A stretch of DNA of 49,822 bases from Streptomyces triticirhizae (GCF_003696235.1 NZ_RFFJ01000018.1:1-49822); one strand, 5' to 3'; numbered from the stretch's first letter, positions 1 to 8,441 are shown. Made by a program: numbers and translations. The notes: a model not told the origin generated them from the letters alone.

Positions 1-236
1 GGCCGCCGGCCGACCCGGCGCCGCCGGACGACGCCGAGCCGCCCGAGCAGCCGCCCCCGTCCCCCGTCCCGCCCGTCGCGTGGCCGCCGCCGGCCGTTCC
101 GCGCGCCGCCGCCAACTCCGAACCCGTCGCGCGGGAGGGGTCGTTGGTGAGCCGGATGGTGCTGGTCGTCACGCCGGCCGTGCTGGCAGCCGCCGTGCTG
201 CGTCCCCGTTCCCGTGCCCGTTCCGGCGCGGCCTGA
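1..236 (+). CDS. 3' end of an unknown proline-rich protein with a C-terminal membrane segment (partial)
   Basis: An open frame enters from outside the window (first complete codon at position 3) and stops at TGA 234-236. It is GC-rich at almost every third codon position, as a real gene here should be. The visible part of about 77 residues is very rich in Pro, Ala and acidic residues, then has a hydrophobic stretch (VLVVTPAVLAAAVL) and a short Arg-rich tail. That looks like a C-terminal membrane anchor with the Pro-rich part outside the cell. The DUF4239 gene starts 21 bp downstream on the same strand, so the two may be cotranscribed. The family cannot be told from this fragment. Confidence 0.5.
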   Translation, partial: PPADPAPPDDAEPPEQPPPSPVPPVAWPPPAVPRAAANSEPVAREGSLVSRMVLVVTPAVLAAAVLRPRSRARSGAA

Positions 237-257
237 TCCGTCCCAGGAGACCGATCG

Positions 258-1028
258 ATGTCCGAATGGCTGGTGCTCACCTTCGCCGTCCTCGCCACCT
301 GCTCGGTGGTGCTGCTCGTCGCCGTGCTGCGGCAGCGGCGTCAGGGCGAGGAGGACGACCCGACCGAGACGCCCGACGTCATCGAGTACATGACGATGAT
401 GATCGGGGTGGTCTACGCGATCGTGCTCGGCCTGGCCATCGCCGGGGTGTGGGAGGAGCGTTCGGCGGCCGACGAGTGGGTGCGGCAGGAGGCCCAGGCG
501 CTGCACGAGATGGACCAGCGGGCGGCCGTCTTCGCGCCCGAGCGGGCGGCGGAGATCCGTTCCGCCGTGGAGTCCTATGTCGCGCACGTCGTGGGCCCGG
601 AGTGGGACCACATGCTGGACGCGGGCGAACTGACCGAGGAGGGTGAGGAGTCGCTGACCGAGCTGCGGGCCACCATCGCCGAGCGCGAGCCGACGACGGT
701 CGCCGAGATCACCGCCTACCAGGCGCTGTTGGACGAGGCGGCGGCCGTGGACGAGGCGCGGGCCGGGCGTGGCCAGAGCGCGGAGTCGACGATGCCGGCG
801 GTGGTGTGGTTCGGGCTGCTGGCGGGCGGGGCGGTGACGGTGGGCATGTTGTTCACGCTCCAGATCCAGCGCTCGGGGCGGGAGTTGCTGCTGGCGGGGC
901 TGTTCAGCGCGTTGATCACCTTTCTCCTCTTCCTCATCTGGTACTTCGACGCGCCCTACGCGCGGGCCCTGGGCGACTCGACCGAGGCGTTCCAGAACTT
1001 CTTCCCCGGGGTGGCCGGCGGGGACTGA
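258..1028 (+). CDS. DUF4239 (bestrophin-like) membrane protein
   Basis: This 256-residue protein has the layout of the DUF4239 family: two N-terminal membrane segments (about residues 4-24 and 42-64), a charged, mostly helical central domain, and two C-terminal segments (about 178-200 and 208-230). The second segment contains the family-like stretch MMIGVVYAIVLGLAIAGVW. The family has no firmly established function; similarity to bestrophin-type channels has been suggested. The ATG at 258 is preceded by CAGGAG at good spacing. A strong hairpin at 1039-1068 follows the stop, so the transcript probably ends there and matB is a separate unit. Confidence 0.85.
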   Translation: MSEWLVLTFAVLATCSVVLLVAVLRQRRQGEEDDPTETPDVIEYMTMMIGVVYAIVLGLAIAGVWEERSAADEWVRQEAQALHEMDQRAAVFAPERAAEIRSAVESYVAHVVGPEWDHMLDAGELTEEGEESLTELRATIAEREPTTVAEITAYQALLDEAAAVDEARAGRGQSAESTMPAVVWFGLLAGGAVTVGMLFTLQIQRSGRELLLAGLFSALITFLLFLIWYFDAPYARALGDSTEAFQNFFPGVAGGD

Positions 1029-1038
1029 GCCGTGTGAC

Positions 1039-1068
1039 CTCGGCCGGCCCTTCCGGGGGCCGGCCGAG
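1039..1068 (+). terminator. GC-rich hairpin terminator after the DUF4239 gene
   Basis: The arms CTCGGCCGGCCC (1039-1050) and GGGCCGGCCGAG (1057-1068) are perfectly complementary with a 6-nt loop. The hairpin begins 10 bp after the DUF4239 stop. It also covers the region where the -35 element of the matB promoter would lie, so the two signals share sequence. Confidence 0.7.
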
Positions 1069-1072
1069 CCTT

Positions 1073-1085
1073 TAGCATGAGCGGA
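1073..1085 (+). promoter_or_regulatory. Candidate -10 element of a leaderless matB promoter
   Basis: TAGCAT (1073-1078) is followed by six bases and then the matB ATG at 1085. No Shine-Dalgarno sequence stands in front of that ATG. A TANNNT hexamer 6-7 bases before the start codon is the usual sign of a leaderless actinobacterial mRNA. No good -35 match is seen. Confidence 0.5.
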
Positions 1086-2530
1086 TGAGTTCCCTGTTCC
1101 CGGCCTTGGACAACGCGCCCGCCAAGTCCGCGCTGCACTTCGGTGACCAGATACTCGACTACCCGACGCTGCGTTCGGTGGCCCTCACGCTCGCCGGGGC
1201 GCTGCGTGACCAGTCGCGGGTCGCGGTCTGGGCGACCCCGACCCCGCACACCGCCGTCGGGGTGGTCGCCGCGCTGCTGGCCGGCGTGCCGGTGGTGCCG
1301 CTGAATCCGAAGAGCGGGGCGCGCGAGCTGGCTCACGTGGTCAACGACAGCGAGCCCTCGCTGCTGCTGACCCCGCCAGGCGCCGCCGAACTGCCGCCGG
1401 AGCTGGCCGGGTTGCCGGTCCTCGAGGTGGCCCTCGACGCGGGGGCCGAGGAGCCGCCCGCCGCCTCCGCCATCGACCCCGAGCAGCCGGCGTTGGTCGT
1501 CTACACCTCGGGCACCACGGGGCCGCCCAAGGGCGCGTTGATCTCCCGCCGGGCGGTGGCCGCCACGCTGGACGCGCTGGCCGACGCCTGGGGCTGGACC
1601 GAGCGGGACGTGGTGGTGCACGGCCTGCCGCTGTTCCACGTGCACGGCCTGGTGCTGGGTGTGCTGGGCCCGTTGCGGCGCGGCGGCACGGTGCGGCACC
1701 TGGGCCGCTTCTCGCCGGACGGGGTGCGCCAGGCGCTGACCTCGGGCGGCACGGTGCTGTTCGGGGTGCCGACGATGTACCACCGGCTGGCCGAAGCGGT
1801 GGACGGGGACCGGGCGTTGGCGGACGCGCTGGCCGGGGCGCGGCTGCTGGTGTCGGGGTCGGCGCCGCTGCCGCTGCCCGACCACGAGCGGCTGTGGCAG
1901 GCCACCGGGCGCCGGGTGGTGGAGCGCTACGGGATGACGGAGACGCTGATGAACACCAGCGTCCGCGCCGACGGCCCGCCAGCGACCGGGACGGTGGGCG
2001 TGGCGCTGCCGGGCGTCGAGGTGCGGCTGGTGGACGACGCGGGGCGCCCGTTGGACGTCGGGGACGGCGAGACGGTGGGCGAGATCCAGGTGCGCGGGCC
2101 CAACCTGTTCAGCGGCTATCTCAACCGGCCGGAGGCGACGGCCGAGGCGTTCGACGCGGGGGGCTGGTTCCGCACCGGCGACATGGCCACCCGGGACTCG
2201 ACGGGCGGCTACCGGATCGTGGGGCGCCGCTCGACCGACCTGATCAAGAGCGGCGGCTACAAGATCGGCGCGGGCGAGATCGAGAACGTGCTGCTGGCCC
2301 ACCCGGGCGTGGCCGAGGCGGCGGTGACGGCCGCGCCGGATCCGGACCTGGGGGAACGGGTGGTGGCCTGGGTGGTGCCGAGGGACCCGGCGGACCCGCC
2401 GACGTTGGAGGAGCTGAGCGACCATGTGGTCGGGCAGTTGGCCGCGCACAAGCGGCCGCGCGAGGTGCGGTTCCTGGCCGCGCTGCCACGCAACGACCTG
2501 GGCAAGGTGCTGAAGCGGGAGCTGGTGTGA
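1085..2530 (+). CDS. matB: Malonyl-CoA synthetase (MatB-type AMP-forming ligase)
   Basis: This 481-residue enzyme of the ANL adenylating superfamily should form malonyl-CoA from malonate, ATP and CoA in the cytosol. Visible motifs are the phosphate loop YTSGTTGPPKG (140-150), ERYGMTET near 280-287, GWFRTGD near 360-366, and the C-terminal GKVLKREL with the expected catalytic lysine near 474. The N-terminus MSSLFPAL and the length closely resemble the Streptomyces MatB proteins as I remember them, which is why I prefer malonate to a generic acyl substrate. The gene appears leaderless. Its stop overlaps the start of the next gene (GTGA), so the ligase and the carboxyltransferase are translationally coupled. 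MatB enzymes can also accept methylmalonate, so the exact substrate is an inference. Confidence 0.88.
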   Translation: MSSLFPALDNAPAKSALHFGDQILDYPTLRSVALTLAGALRDQSRVAVWATPTPHTAVGVVAALLAGVPVVPLNPKSGARELAHVVNDSEPSLLLTPPGAAELPPELAGLPVLEVALDAGAEEPPAASAIDPEQPALVVYTSGTTGPPKGALISRRAVAATLDALADAWGWTERDVVVHGLPLFHVHGLVLGVLGPLRRGGTVRHLGRFSPDGVRQALTSGGTVLFGVPTMYHRLAEAVDGDRALADALAGARLLVSGSAPLPLPDHERLWQATGRRVVERYGMTETLMNTSVRADGPPATGTVGVALPGVEVRLVDDAGRPLDVGDGETVGEIQVRGPNLFSGYLNRPEATAEAFDAGGWFRTGDMATRDSTGGYRIVGRRSTDLIKSGGYKIGAGEIENVLLAHPGVAEAAVTAAPDPDLGERVVAWVVPRDPADPPTLEELSDHVVGQLAAHKRPREVRFLAALPRNDLGKVLKRELV

Positions 2531-3849
2531 GTCAACCGGCCCGTCCCGCCCGGGAGTTGCTGGACGCGGTGGCGCCCGGGTCGACGCCGCTGCCGGTCGG
2601 GTTCGAGGCCGGTCCCGCCGACGGGCCGCTGGGCTGGCCTGGCTATGACGACGCCCGTGCGCGGGCCGCCGCGCGCTCGGGTGAGGCGGAGGCGGTGGTG
2701 GCCCGGGTGGGTCGGGTCGGGGGCTGCGAGGCGGTGCTGCTGGCCTTCGAGTTCGGCTTTCTCGGCGGCTCGATCGGCCGCGCCGCCGGGGCGCGGATCG
2801 GCGCGGCGCTGCGCACCGCGCGCGACCTGCGGCTTCCAGTGGTCTCGCTGCTGGCGTCCGGCGGCACCCGGGTGCAGGAGGGGATGCACGCGCTGACCCA
2901 GCTCCAGGTGATCGCGCGGGAGATGGTTCGGCTGCGGGCGGCCGGGCTGCCGCATCTGGCGGTGTTGGCCGGGCCGGTGACGGGTGGCGGCTGGGCGACG
3001 CTGGGCGCGGGTGCCGATGTGCGGCTGGCGCTGCCCGGGACGCAGGTGGGCTTCTCGGGTGCCCGGGTGCGGCCGGAGGGCGCGGACCCGGCGGCCTACA
3101 CCGCCGAGGCGCAGGCCGCCGCCGGGCAGGTGGACGCGCTGGTGGGGTGGGAGGAACTGCCGGGCGCGGTGGCCGGCTGGCTCGCGCTGCTGACCCGCCC
3201 GGCGAAGGGGCCGGTGCCCCCTCCCCCGGTGCCGGGCGGCGGCGCGCCGCCGGCGACCGGCTGGGAGGCGGTGGCACGGGCCAGGTCGGCCGACCGGCCG
3301 GGCGCGCGGGCCCATCTGGCCGTCGCCTTCGACCGGTTGGCGCCGCTGGCCTGCCCCGATCCTGGGCTGCTGGTCGGGCTCGGCGAGGCGGAGGGGCGTT
3401 CGGCGGGCTATGTGGCGCAGTTGGGGACGCGGACCACGCCGGCCGGGTTCCGCTCCGCGACCCGGCTGATCCGGCTCGCCGACCGGCTGTCGATCCCGGT
3501 GCTCACCCTGGTGGACACCCCGGGCGCGGCCAACGACGAACGGGCCGAGCGGGAGGGCGTGGGCGCGGCCGTCGCGGAGACGATCACGGCGCTGGCGGCG
3601 GCGCGCGTCCCGGTGACCACCCTGGTGGTGGGCGAGGGCGGTTCGGGCGGCGCGGTCGCGCTGACCGCGCCGGACCGGATCTGGGTGACGCCGGGGAGCT
3701 ACTACTCGGTGCTGGCCCCCGAGCCGGCCGCCGCCGTGCTGAAGCGGGACGTGTCCGATCCCTCGGCGGTCGCCGAGGTCGCCGAACGGCTGCGGCTGCG
3801 GCCCCAGGACCTGGTGGCGATGGGCCTGGCCCGGGGCATCGTCGGCTGA
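2527..3849 (+). CDS. Fused beta/alpha carboxyltransferase (AccD-AccA or MdcD-MdcE type)
   Basis: This 440-residue protein has two crotonase-fold carboxyltransferase halves. The N-terminal half (about 65-200) resembles the AccD core (LGGSIGRAAGARI, SGGTRVQEG) but has no zinc ribbon. The C-terminal half (about 280-440) resembles AccA (DTPGAANDE, the oxyanion-hole loop GEGGSGGA, and a YYSVLAPE segment). The GTG start at 2527 overlaps the matB stop as GTGA. No biotin carboxylase or biotin carrier gene lies nearby. Coupling to matB suggests it acts on malonyl-CoA, possibly as a biotin-independent decarboxylase like the MdcD/MdcE pair, but an acetyl-CoA carboxylase-type role cannot be excluded. Confidence 0.8.
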   Translation: MSQPARPARELLDAVAPGSTPLPVGFEAGPADGPLGWPGYDDARARAAARSGEAEAVVARVGRVGGCEAVLLAFEFGFLGGSIGRAAGARIGAALRTARDLRLPVVSLLASGGTRVQEGMHALTQLQVIAREMVRLRAAGLPHLAVLAGPVTGGGWATLGAGADVRLALPGTQVGFSGARVRPEGADPAAYTAEAQAAAGQVDALVGWEELPGAVAGWLALLTRPAKGPVPPPPVPGGGAPPATGWEAVARARSADRPGARAHLAVAFDRLAPLACPDPGLLVGLGEAEGRSAGYVAQLGTRTTPAGFRSATRLIRLADRLSIPVLTLVDTPGAANDERAEREGVGAAVAETITALAAARVPVTTLVVGEGGSGGAVALTAPDRIWVTPGSYYSVLAPEPAAAVLKRDVSDPSAVAEVAERLRLRPQDLVAMGLARGIVG

Positions 3850-3881
3850 CGCGCCGCCGACACCCCTGGCGCGGTTCTCCG

Positions 3882-4727
3882 TTAACGGAACGCCTCGACG
3901 GTGCCGCGCGCCCAGTCGGCGAAGGAGCGGGGCGGGCGGCCGGTGACCCGTTCGACGTCCGGGCTGAGCCGCAGCTCGGTCGCGTTGGGCTCGCCCAGGA
4001 CGGCCAGCGTGGTCTCCACCACGGGCTCCGGGAGGAACGCGGCCATCCGCGCGTGCGCCTCGGCCCGGGTCAGCTCGACGAACCGCACCGGCTCGCCGAG
4101 GGCGGCGCCGATCGCCTCGGCCTGCTGCCGGGGCGTGACGGCCGCGGGCCCGTTCAACTCGTGGATCCGGCCGGCGTGTTCGTCCTTGCGCAGGGCCACC
4201 GCCGCGACCGCCGCGATGTCGGCCGGGTCGATCACCGGGATACCGACGTCGCCGAAGGGCGCCGCGACGGTTCGCTCGGCGCGCACCGAGCCGGCCCAGG
4301 CGAGGGCGTTGGAGGCGAAACCGCCCGGTCGCAGGATCGTCCAGGCCAGGCCCGAGGTGCGCACCGCCTCCTCGACGGCCCGCAGCACGCCGCCGTGCGA
4401 GACCGAGTCCGGCCGGCTGACCACGCCCTGCGAGGACAGCAGCACCACCCGCCGCACCCCCGCGTCGGCGGCCACCGCCAGAACGGCGCGCGGGTCGAGT
4501 CCCTGGCCGCCGGCGCCGCCGTCGTGCAGGAAGAGGGCCTCGGCGCCGTCGAGGGCGGGCCGCAGGGTCTCGGGGTCCGCCAGGTCGGCCGACGCGTGGT
4601 CGGCGCCGTCGGGCAGGTTCACCGGGGCCCGGCCCCGTGACACCGCCGTCACCCGCTCCCCCGCCTCGGCGAGGGCCCGCACCAGCGGCCGTCCGACGTT
4701 CCCGGTCGCTCCGGTCACCACGATCAT
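3882..4727 (-). CDS. NAD(P)H-binding NmrA/QorB-like protein
   Basis: This 281-residue protein has a Rossmann fold. The dinucleotide motif VVTGATGNVGRPL is at the extreme N-terminus, and the order and length match QorB- and NmrA-like atypical short-chain dehydrogenases, which act as quinone reductases or redox sensors. The ATG at 4727 is preceded by AGGGAG at good spacing; longer forms would run into the divergent promoter. It is divergent from an HxlR-family regulator (4833). HxlR regulators often control adjacent quinone- or aldehyde-handling genes, so redox or electrophile response is likely. The substrate is unknown. Confidence 0.85.
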   Translation of the reverse strand: MIVVTGATGNVGRPLVRALAEAGERVTAVSRGRAPVNLPDGADHASADLADPETLRPALDGAEALFLHDGGAGGQGLDPRAVLAVAADAGVRRVVLLSSQGVVSRPDSVSHGGVLRAVEEAVRTSGLAWTILRPGGFASNALAWAGSVRAERTVAAPFGDVGIPVIDPADIAAVAAVALRKDEHAGRIHELNGPAAVTPRQQAEAIGAALGEPVRFVELTRAEAHARMAAFLPEPVVETTLAVLGEPNATELRLSPDVERVTGRPPRSFADWARGTVEAFR

Positions 4728-4832
4728 TCTGAACTCCCTTGTCGGCGCTCTCTGTTGCGACGACCGGGACGTTAACAGCCTCAATATAGTAGGTACCCAG
4801 GAGAAAGTGACTACCCCGGAGGGATGTGGCGC
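4728..4832. promoter_or_regulatory. Divergent promoter region with candidate HxlR operator
   Basis: This 105-bp region separates the NmrA-like and HxlR genes and is less GC-rich than its surroundings. TATAGT (4785-4790) is a good -10 hexamer for the HxlR side. Two related 10-mers in direct orientation, agtaggtacc (4788-4797) and agtgactacc (4806-4815), match at 7 of 10 positions and start 18 bp apart. Autoregulation through these sites is a plausible inference. Confidence 0.45.
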
Positions 4833-5243
4833 ATGGCGACCGAGGCGGGTCGTTGGGTCCCCGAAGCCCTGGCCGACACGGCCGACCCGGAGTCGGCCTG
4901 CCCCATCTCCCCGGTCGTGGACATCGTGTTCAGCCGGTGGACGACGCCGATCCTCTGGTCGCTGCACGCGTTCGGCCGCCAGCGGTTCGTCGCGTTGGAG
5001 CGGCGGATCGGGGGCATCACGCCGAAGGTGCTCACCCAGCGCCTGCGCCAGCTGGAGCGCGACGGGCTGGTGGTCCGCACCTACCATCCGGAGGTGCCGC
5101 CGCGCGTCGAGTACGAGATCAGCGAACTCGGGCGCAGCCTCGCCCCGCTCTTCGCCCACCTCGCCGAGTGGGCGGGGACCCACCTGGACCAGGTCGACGC
5201 GGCCAGGGCCCGGTACGACGAGTCGGGCTCGCCGCGCCCCTGA
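4833..5243 (+). CDS. HxlR-family winged-helix regulator
   Basis: This 136-residue protein matches the HxlR (DUF24/MarR-like) family throughout: a Cys near the N-terminus in the CPISPVVDIVFSRW stretch, then the winged helix (RFVALERRIGGITPKVLTQR, LRQLERDGLVVRTYHPEVPP) and a C-terminal dimerisation helix. In several family members that N-terminal Cys senses thiol oxidation or electrophiles. GGAGG lies about 10 bases before ATG 4833; the in-frame ATG at 4824 would place the Shine-Dalgarno directly against the start, so 4833 is preferred. It probably controls the divergent NAD(P)H-binding gene and itself. Confidence 0.88.
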   Translation: MATEAGRWVPEALADTADPESACPISPVVDIVFSRWTTPILWSLHAFGRQRFVALERRIGGITPKVLTQRLRQLERDGLVVRTYHPEVPPRVEYEISELGRSLAPLFAHLAEWAGTHLDQVDAARARYDESGSPRP

Positions 5244-5279
5244 ACGCGGCCCGTCGCCGCGCCCGGGGGCTCGGCGGTC

Positions 5280-6317
5280 TCAGCGGGTGGCCCGTTCGGG
5301 TCCCGGCCCGGTGACCGGCCCGGCACCCGGCTCAGTTCCCGGATCGGGCGACGGTGCGGGTTCGCGGGTCGGGGCACGGGACTCGGTGCGGGACTCGGTG
5401 CGGGTCGCCGTGCCGGGCAAGGGGCGGGCGCGGCCGGGGAGTTGACCGGCGACGATCGCGGCCAGGGCGAGCGCGAAGCCGAGCAGTTGCACCGGCCCGA
5501 GGGTCTCGCCGAGCAGGGCGGCGCCCAGCAGCGCGGCGACCAGCGGCGAGAGCAGGCCGAGCACGGCGACCGAGGTGACCGGCAGGATGCCGATGCCCCG
5601 GAACCACAGCGCGAACGTGACCAGCCCGCCGATCACGCCGAGCCAGAGGTAGCCGACGACCGCCCGGGTGTCGACGGCGGGCGGCGCGCCCTCGGCGAGC
5701 AGGGTGAGGGGCAGCAGGAACAGTCCACCGGCGGTGAGTTGCCAGCCGGCGAACGCGGTGGGGCCGACGCCGGGCGGCCGCCCCCAGCGCTTGGTGAGCG
5801 TGACGCCGAGCGCCATGCCGAGGGCGCCGAGGAGGCCCGCCGCGATGCCCACGGCGTCGAACGCGGCGTCGGGCCCGATCACCACCAGGCCGACGCCCAC
5901 CACCCCGGCCACGCCCCAGGCCAGGCGCCGGGCGCTCAGGCCGTGCCCGAGGACCACCACCGCCAACAGGGCGACGCCCAGCGGCTGGACGGCGCCGAGG
6001 GTCGCGGCGACGCCGCCGGGCAGGCGCTCGGCCGCGACGAACAGCAGCGGGAAGAGCAGGCCGATGTTGAGCACCCCGAGCACGGCGGCCCTCCCCCACC
6101 AGGCGCCGCGCGGCAGCGCCCGGCCGATGGCCACGGCGACCAGCCCGGCGGGCAGGGCGCGCAGCAGGGCGGCGAAGAGCGGGTGCCCCGGCGGGAGGAG
6201 TTCGGTGGTGACCACATAGGTGGTGCCCCACACGGCCGGCGCGAGCGCCGTCAGGGCGGTGCGCCCGAGGAGGCCCCCGCCGACGGGATCTGCCCCTGGT
6301 GTGACCGGAGTTGTCAT
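5280..6317 (-). CDS. EamA/DMT-family transporter
   Basis: This 345-residue protein has about ten hydrophobic segments arranged as two similar EamA halves, typical of drug/metabolite exporters of the RhaT/YdcZ/EamA group. It starts MTTPVTPGADPV; no clear Shine-Dalgarno precedes the ATG, and an upstream ATG at 6359 would add 14 polar residues that do not look like the family. The C-terminus after the last membrane helix is a low-complexity Arg/Thr/Glu/Pro tail of about 50 residues, encoded by short imperfect repeats (about 5290-5410). An 11-bp inverted repeat lies just upstream (6339-6379). The substrate cannot be predicted. Confidence 0.85.
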   Translation of the reverse strand: MTTPVTPGADPVGGGLLGRTALTALAPAVWGTTYVVTTELLPPGHPLFAALLRALPAGLVAVAIGRALPRGAWWGRAAVLGVLNIGLLFPLLFVAAERLPGGVAATLGAVQPLGVALLAVVVLGHGLSARRLAWGVAGVVGVGLVVIGPDAAFDAVGIAAGLLGALGMALGVTLTKRWGRPPGVGPTAFAGWQLTAGGLFLLPLTLLAEGAPPAVDTRAVVGYLWLGVIGGLVTFALWFRGIGILPVTSVAVLGLLSPLVAALLGAALLGETLGPVQLLGFALALAAIVAGQLPGRARPLPGTATRTESRTESRAPTREPAPSPDPGTEPGAGPVTGPGPERATR

Positions 6318-6338
6318 GAGGGCAGTCTCGGCCCGGGA

Positions 6339-6379
6339 CGATCGATGAGTCCAACACATGTTCGTCAGCTCATCGATCG
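6339..6379. promoter_or_regulatory. Perfect 11-bp inverted repeat between the EamA and monooxygenase genes
   Basis: The arms cgatcgatgag (6339-6349) and ctcatcgatcg (6369-6379) are exact inverse complements separated by 19 bp. The repeat starts 22 bp upstream of the EamA ATG and 26 bp downstream of the monooxygenase stop. It could be an operator for the exporter, or the terminator hairpin of the monooxygenase gene. The long loop and the absence of a T-tract favour an operator. Confidence 0.5.
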
Positions 6380-6404
6380 CGTTCCACGATGAACCGAGGG
6401 CCGG

Positions 6405-7433
6405 TCAGAGGCCGGCCAGCCGGGCCAACCTGCGGTAGGAGTCGAGCTGTTCGGCCGGGTCGTGGGTCGCGAAGGTGACCAGCACCTCGTCCGCGCCGGT
6501 CGTGGTGACCAGCTCGGTCAGTTGCCGGACGACGGTGACCTCGTCGCCGTGCACCTGCCCGGCCAGGGCCTCCGCCAGATAACGGGCCTCCCGTTCGGTC
6601 GGCCGCCGCTCGGCGATCGCGGCCGGCGGCTGGAGCGGCGGGAAGTCGCCCCGGGTGCGGGAGTGGGCCACGGCCCACGCCTCCGGCAGCTGGCGGCGCC
6701 GGGCGGCCTCGTCGGTCTCGGCGACCGCCACGTTGACCGCCAGCACCAGGTAGGGGCGCGCGCCCCCGGGCGCGCGGGGCGTGAAGCGGTCCCGGTAGCG
6801 CTCGGCGGTCGCGCGGGTGCGGGCGGCGTCGGCCGAGGCGCCCAGCACCAGGGGCAGGCCGAGATCGGCGGCGATGTCGGCGCCGGCGCCCGTGGCCAGC
6901 ACGAAGGCCGGCACGTCGAGGCCCTGCGCGGGAACGGCGCGCACCGGGCCCCGCCCGGCGAAGTAGTCGAGCAGTTCGGCGAGTTGGTCGGCGAAGCCGT
7001 CCATGGCCTCCCGTTCCGCGCCCAGCGCGCGGCGCACGGCGCCGGTGAAGCCGACGGACCGGCCCAGGCCCATGTCGATGCGGTCGGGATGCAGGGAGGC
7101 CAGCACCCCGAACTGCTCGGCGACCACCAGCGGCCGGTGGTTGGGCAGCATGACGCCGCCGGTGCCCACCCGGACACGTTCGGTGGCGGCCGCGACGGCG
7201 GCGGCCAGCACGGTGGGCGCGGCCCCGGCGACGCCGGGCACCGCGTGGTGCTCGGCCACCCAGAACCGGTGGTAGCCGAGCCGCTCGACCTCGCGGGCGA
7301 AGTCGACCGTGGCGCGCAGCGCCTCGGCCGGCGTCTGCCCGGCGCGGACCTGGGCGCGGTCCAGCACGGACCAGCGGGTCCTGGCCAGGACGGCGGGCGG
7401 GCCAACGGGGACTGCGACGGGGGCGGTGCTCAT
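6405..7433 (-). CDS. Luciferase-like (LLM class, MsnO8-type) flavin monooxygenase
   Basis: This 342-residue protein shows the bacterial luciferase-like TIM barrel. It has the N-terminal FWVAEHHAVPG motif, GTGGVMLPNHRPLVVAEQF, and LHPDRIDMGLGRSVGFTGAVRR, which together indicate the MsnO8-type subgroup. Such enzymes use reduced FMN or F420 supplied by a partner; no reductase is encoded next to it. The ATG at 7433 lacks a good Shine-Dalgarno, and the gene is divergent from the ADP-ribosylglycohydrolase gene 93 bp away. The substrate is unknown. Confidence 0.85.
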   Translation of the reverse strand: MSTAPVAVPVGPPAVLARTRWSVLDRAQVRAGQTPAEALRATVDFAREVERLGYHRFWVAEHHAVPGVAGAAPTVLAAAVAAATERVRVGTGGVMLPNHRPLVVAEQFGVLASLHPDRIDMGLGRSVGFTGAVRRALGAEREAMDGFADQLAELLDYFAGRGPVRAVPAQGLDVPAFVLATGAGADIAADLGLPLVLGASADAARTRATAERYRDRFTPRAPGGARPYLVLAVNVAVAETDEAARRRQLPEAWAVAHSRTRGDFPPLQPPAAIAERRPTEREARYLAEALAGQVHGDEVTVVRQLTELVTTTGADEVLVTFATHDPAEQLDSYRRLARLAGL

Positions 7434-7526
7434 GTTCTGCTGGAACGCGGGCGCCGCCCGGCGGATTCCCGGTGGATTCCCGGCGGCGCATGGCCCCGCC
7501 CGGCGGCGGTGGCGCAGGATGGGGGG

Positions 7527-8441
7527 ATGCGACGTGGCACGGTGGCGGCCCTGGACAGCCTGCGCGGTCTGGCCCTGGGAGACGCGTTCGGCGAGACCTG
7601 GTTCCCGGTGCTGCGCGCGGGTGGGGACGCGCTGGCGCTGATCCGGGCGCGGCGCACGCCCGAGGCGCCCCGGTGGGCGTGGACGGACGACACGGCGCTC
7701 GCGGCGGCGCTGCTGCGCGCGGCCTGGCCGGACGGCGCGGTCGAACCGGATGCCGTGGCGCGGGAGTTCGGGCTGGCGTACCGGGCGGACGACGGGCGTG
7801 GCTACGCCTCGGGGATGCACGAGCTGCTGCCTCGGCTGGCCGAGGAGCCGGCGGCCTGGCGGGCCGCTTCGCGCGCGCTCTTCGGCGGGGAGGGCAGCCT
7901 GGGCAACGGGGCGGCGATGCGGGCCGCCCCGTTGGGCGCGCTGCTGGCCCACGATCCCGGGCTGGCCGCCGAGCGGGCCGTGCTCGCGGCTGAGGTGACC
8001 CACCGGCACCCGGAGGGGGTGGCCGGCGCGGTCGCGGTGACGGTGGCGGCGGCGCTGGCGGTCACGGCGCGCGGGCCGGTGGACGCGGGTTCCCTGCTGC
8101 GGCGGGTCGCCGGGTTCACGCCGCCGGGCCTGGTGCGGGAGGGGCTGGAACGGGCGGCGGCGCTGCCGGCGGCGACGGCTCCGGGCGCGGCCGCCGAGGC
8201 GCTGGGCAGCGGCGCCCGGATGCGGGCGGACGACACGGTGCCGTTCGCGCTCTGGTCGGCCGCGCGGCATCTCGACGATCTGGCCGACGCGTTGTGGTGC
8301 GTCGCCGAGGGGCTCGGGGACGTCGACACGACCTGCGCGATCACCGGCGGCGTGGTCGCGGCACGGATCGGCGTGGCCGCCGCCCCCGAGGAGTGGCTGC
8401 GCCGCGCGGAATCGCTGCCGGCGTGGGCTCCGGCGGCGTGA
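7527..8441 (+). CDS. ADP-ribosylglycohydrolase (DraG/ARH family)
   Basis: This 304-residue protein has the ARH/DraG metal-binding motifs in order: GLALGDAFGE near residue 13, WTDDT near 51, GNGAAMRAAPLG near 130, and GDVDTTCAITGG near 268. The aspartates and threonines of these motifs normally hold two Mg ions that position ADP-ribose. The family removes ADP-ribose from proteins, or acts on ADP-ribosylated small molecules or nucleic acids. The ATG at 7527 follows a G-run that could act as Shine-Dalgarno. Its target is not evident from the neighbours. Confidence 0.88.
   Translation: MRRGTVAALDSLRGLALGDAFGETWFPVLRAGGDALALIRARRTPEAPRWAWTDDTALAAALLRAAWPDGAVEPDAVAREFGLAYRADDGRGYASGMHELLPRLAEEPAAWRAASRALFGGEGSLGNGAAMRAAPLGALLAHDPGLAAERAVLAAEVTHRHPEGVAGAVAVTVAAALAVTARGPVDAGSLLRRVAGFTPPGLVREGLERAAALPAATAPGAAAEALGSGARMRADDTVPFALWSAARHLDDLADALWCVAEGLGDVDTTCAITGGVVAARIGVAAAPEEWLRRAESLPAWAPAA

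Noticed and set aside
956..3277. A 773-codon open frame on the minus strand opposite matB and the carboxyltransferase
   Set aside because: It is Arg/Pro/His-rich, shows no domain, and runs antisense to two well-recognised genes; it is a shadow of GC-rich coding.
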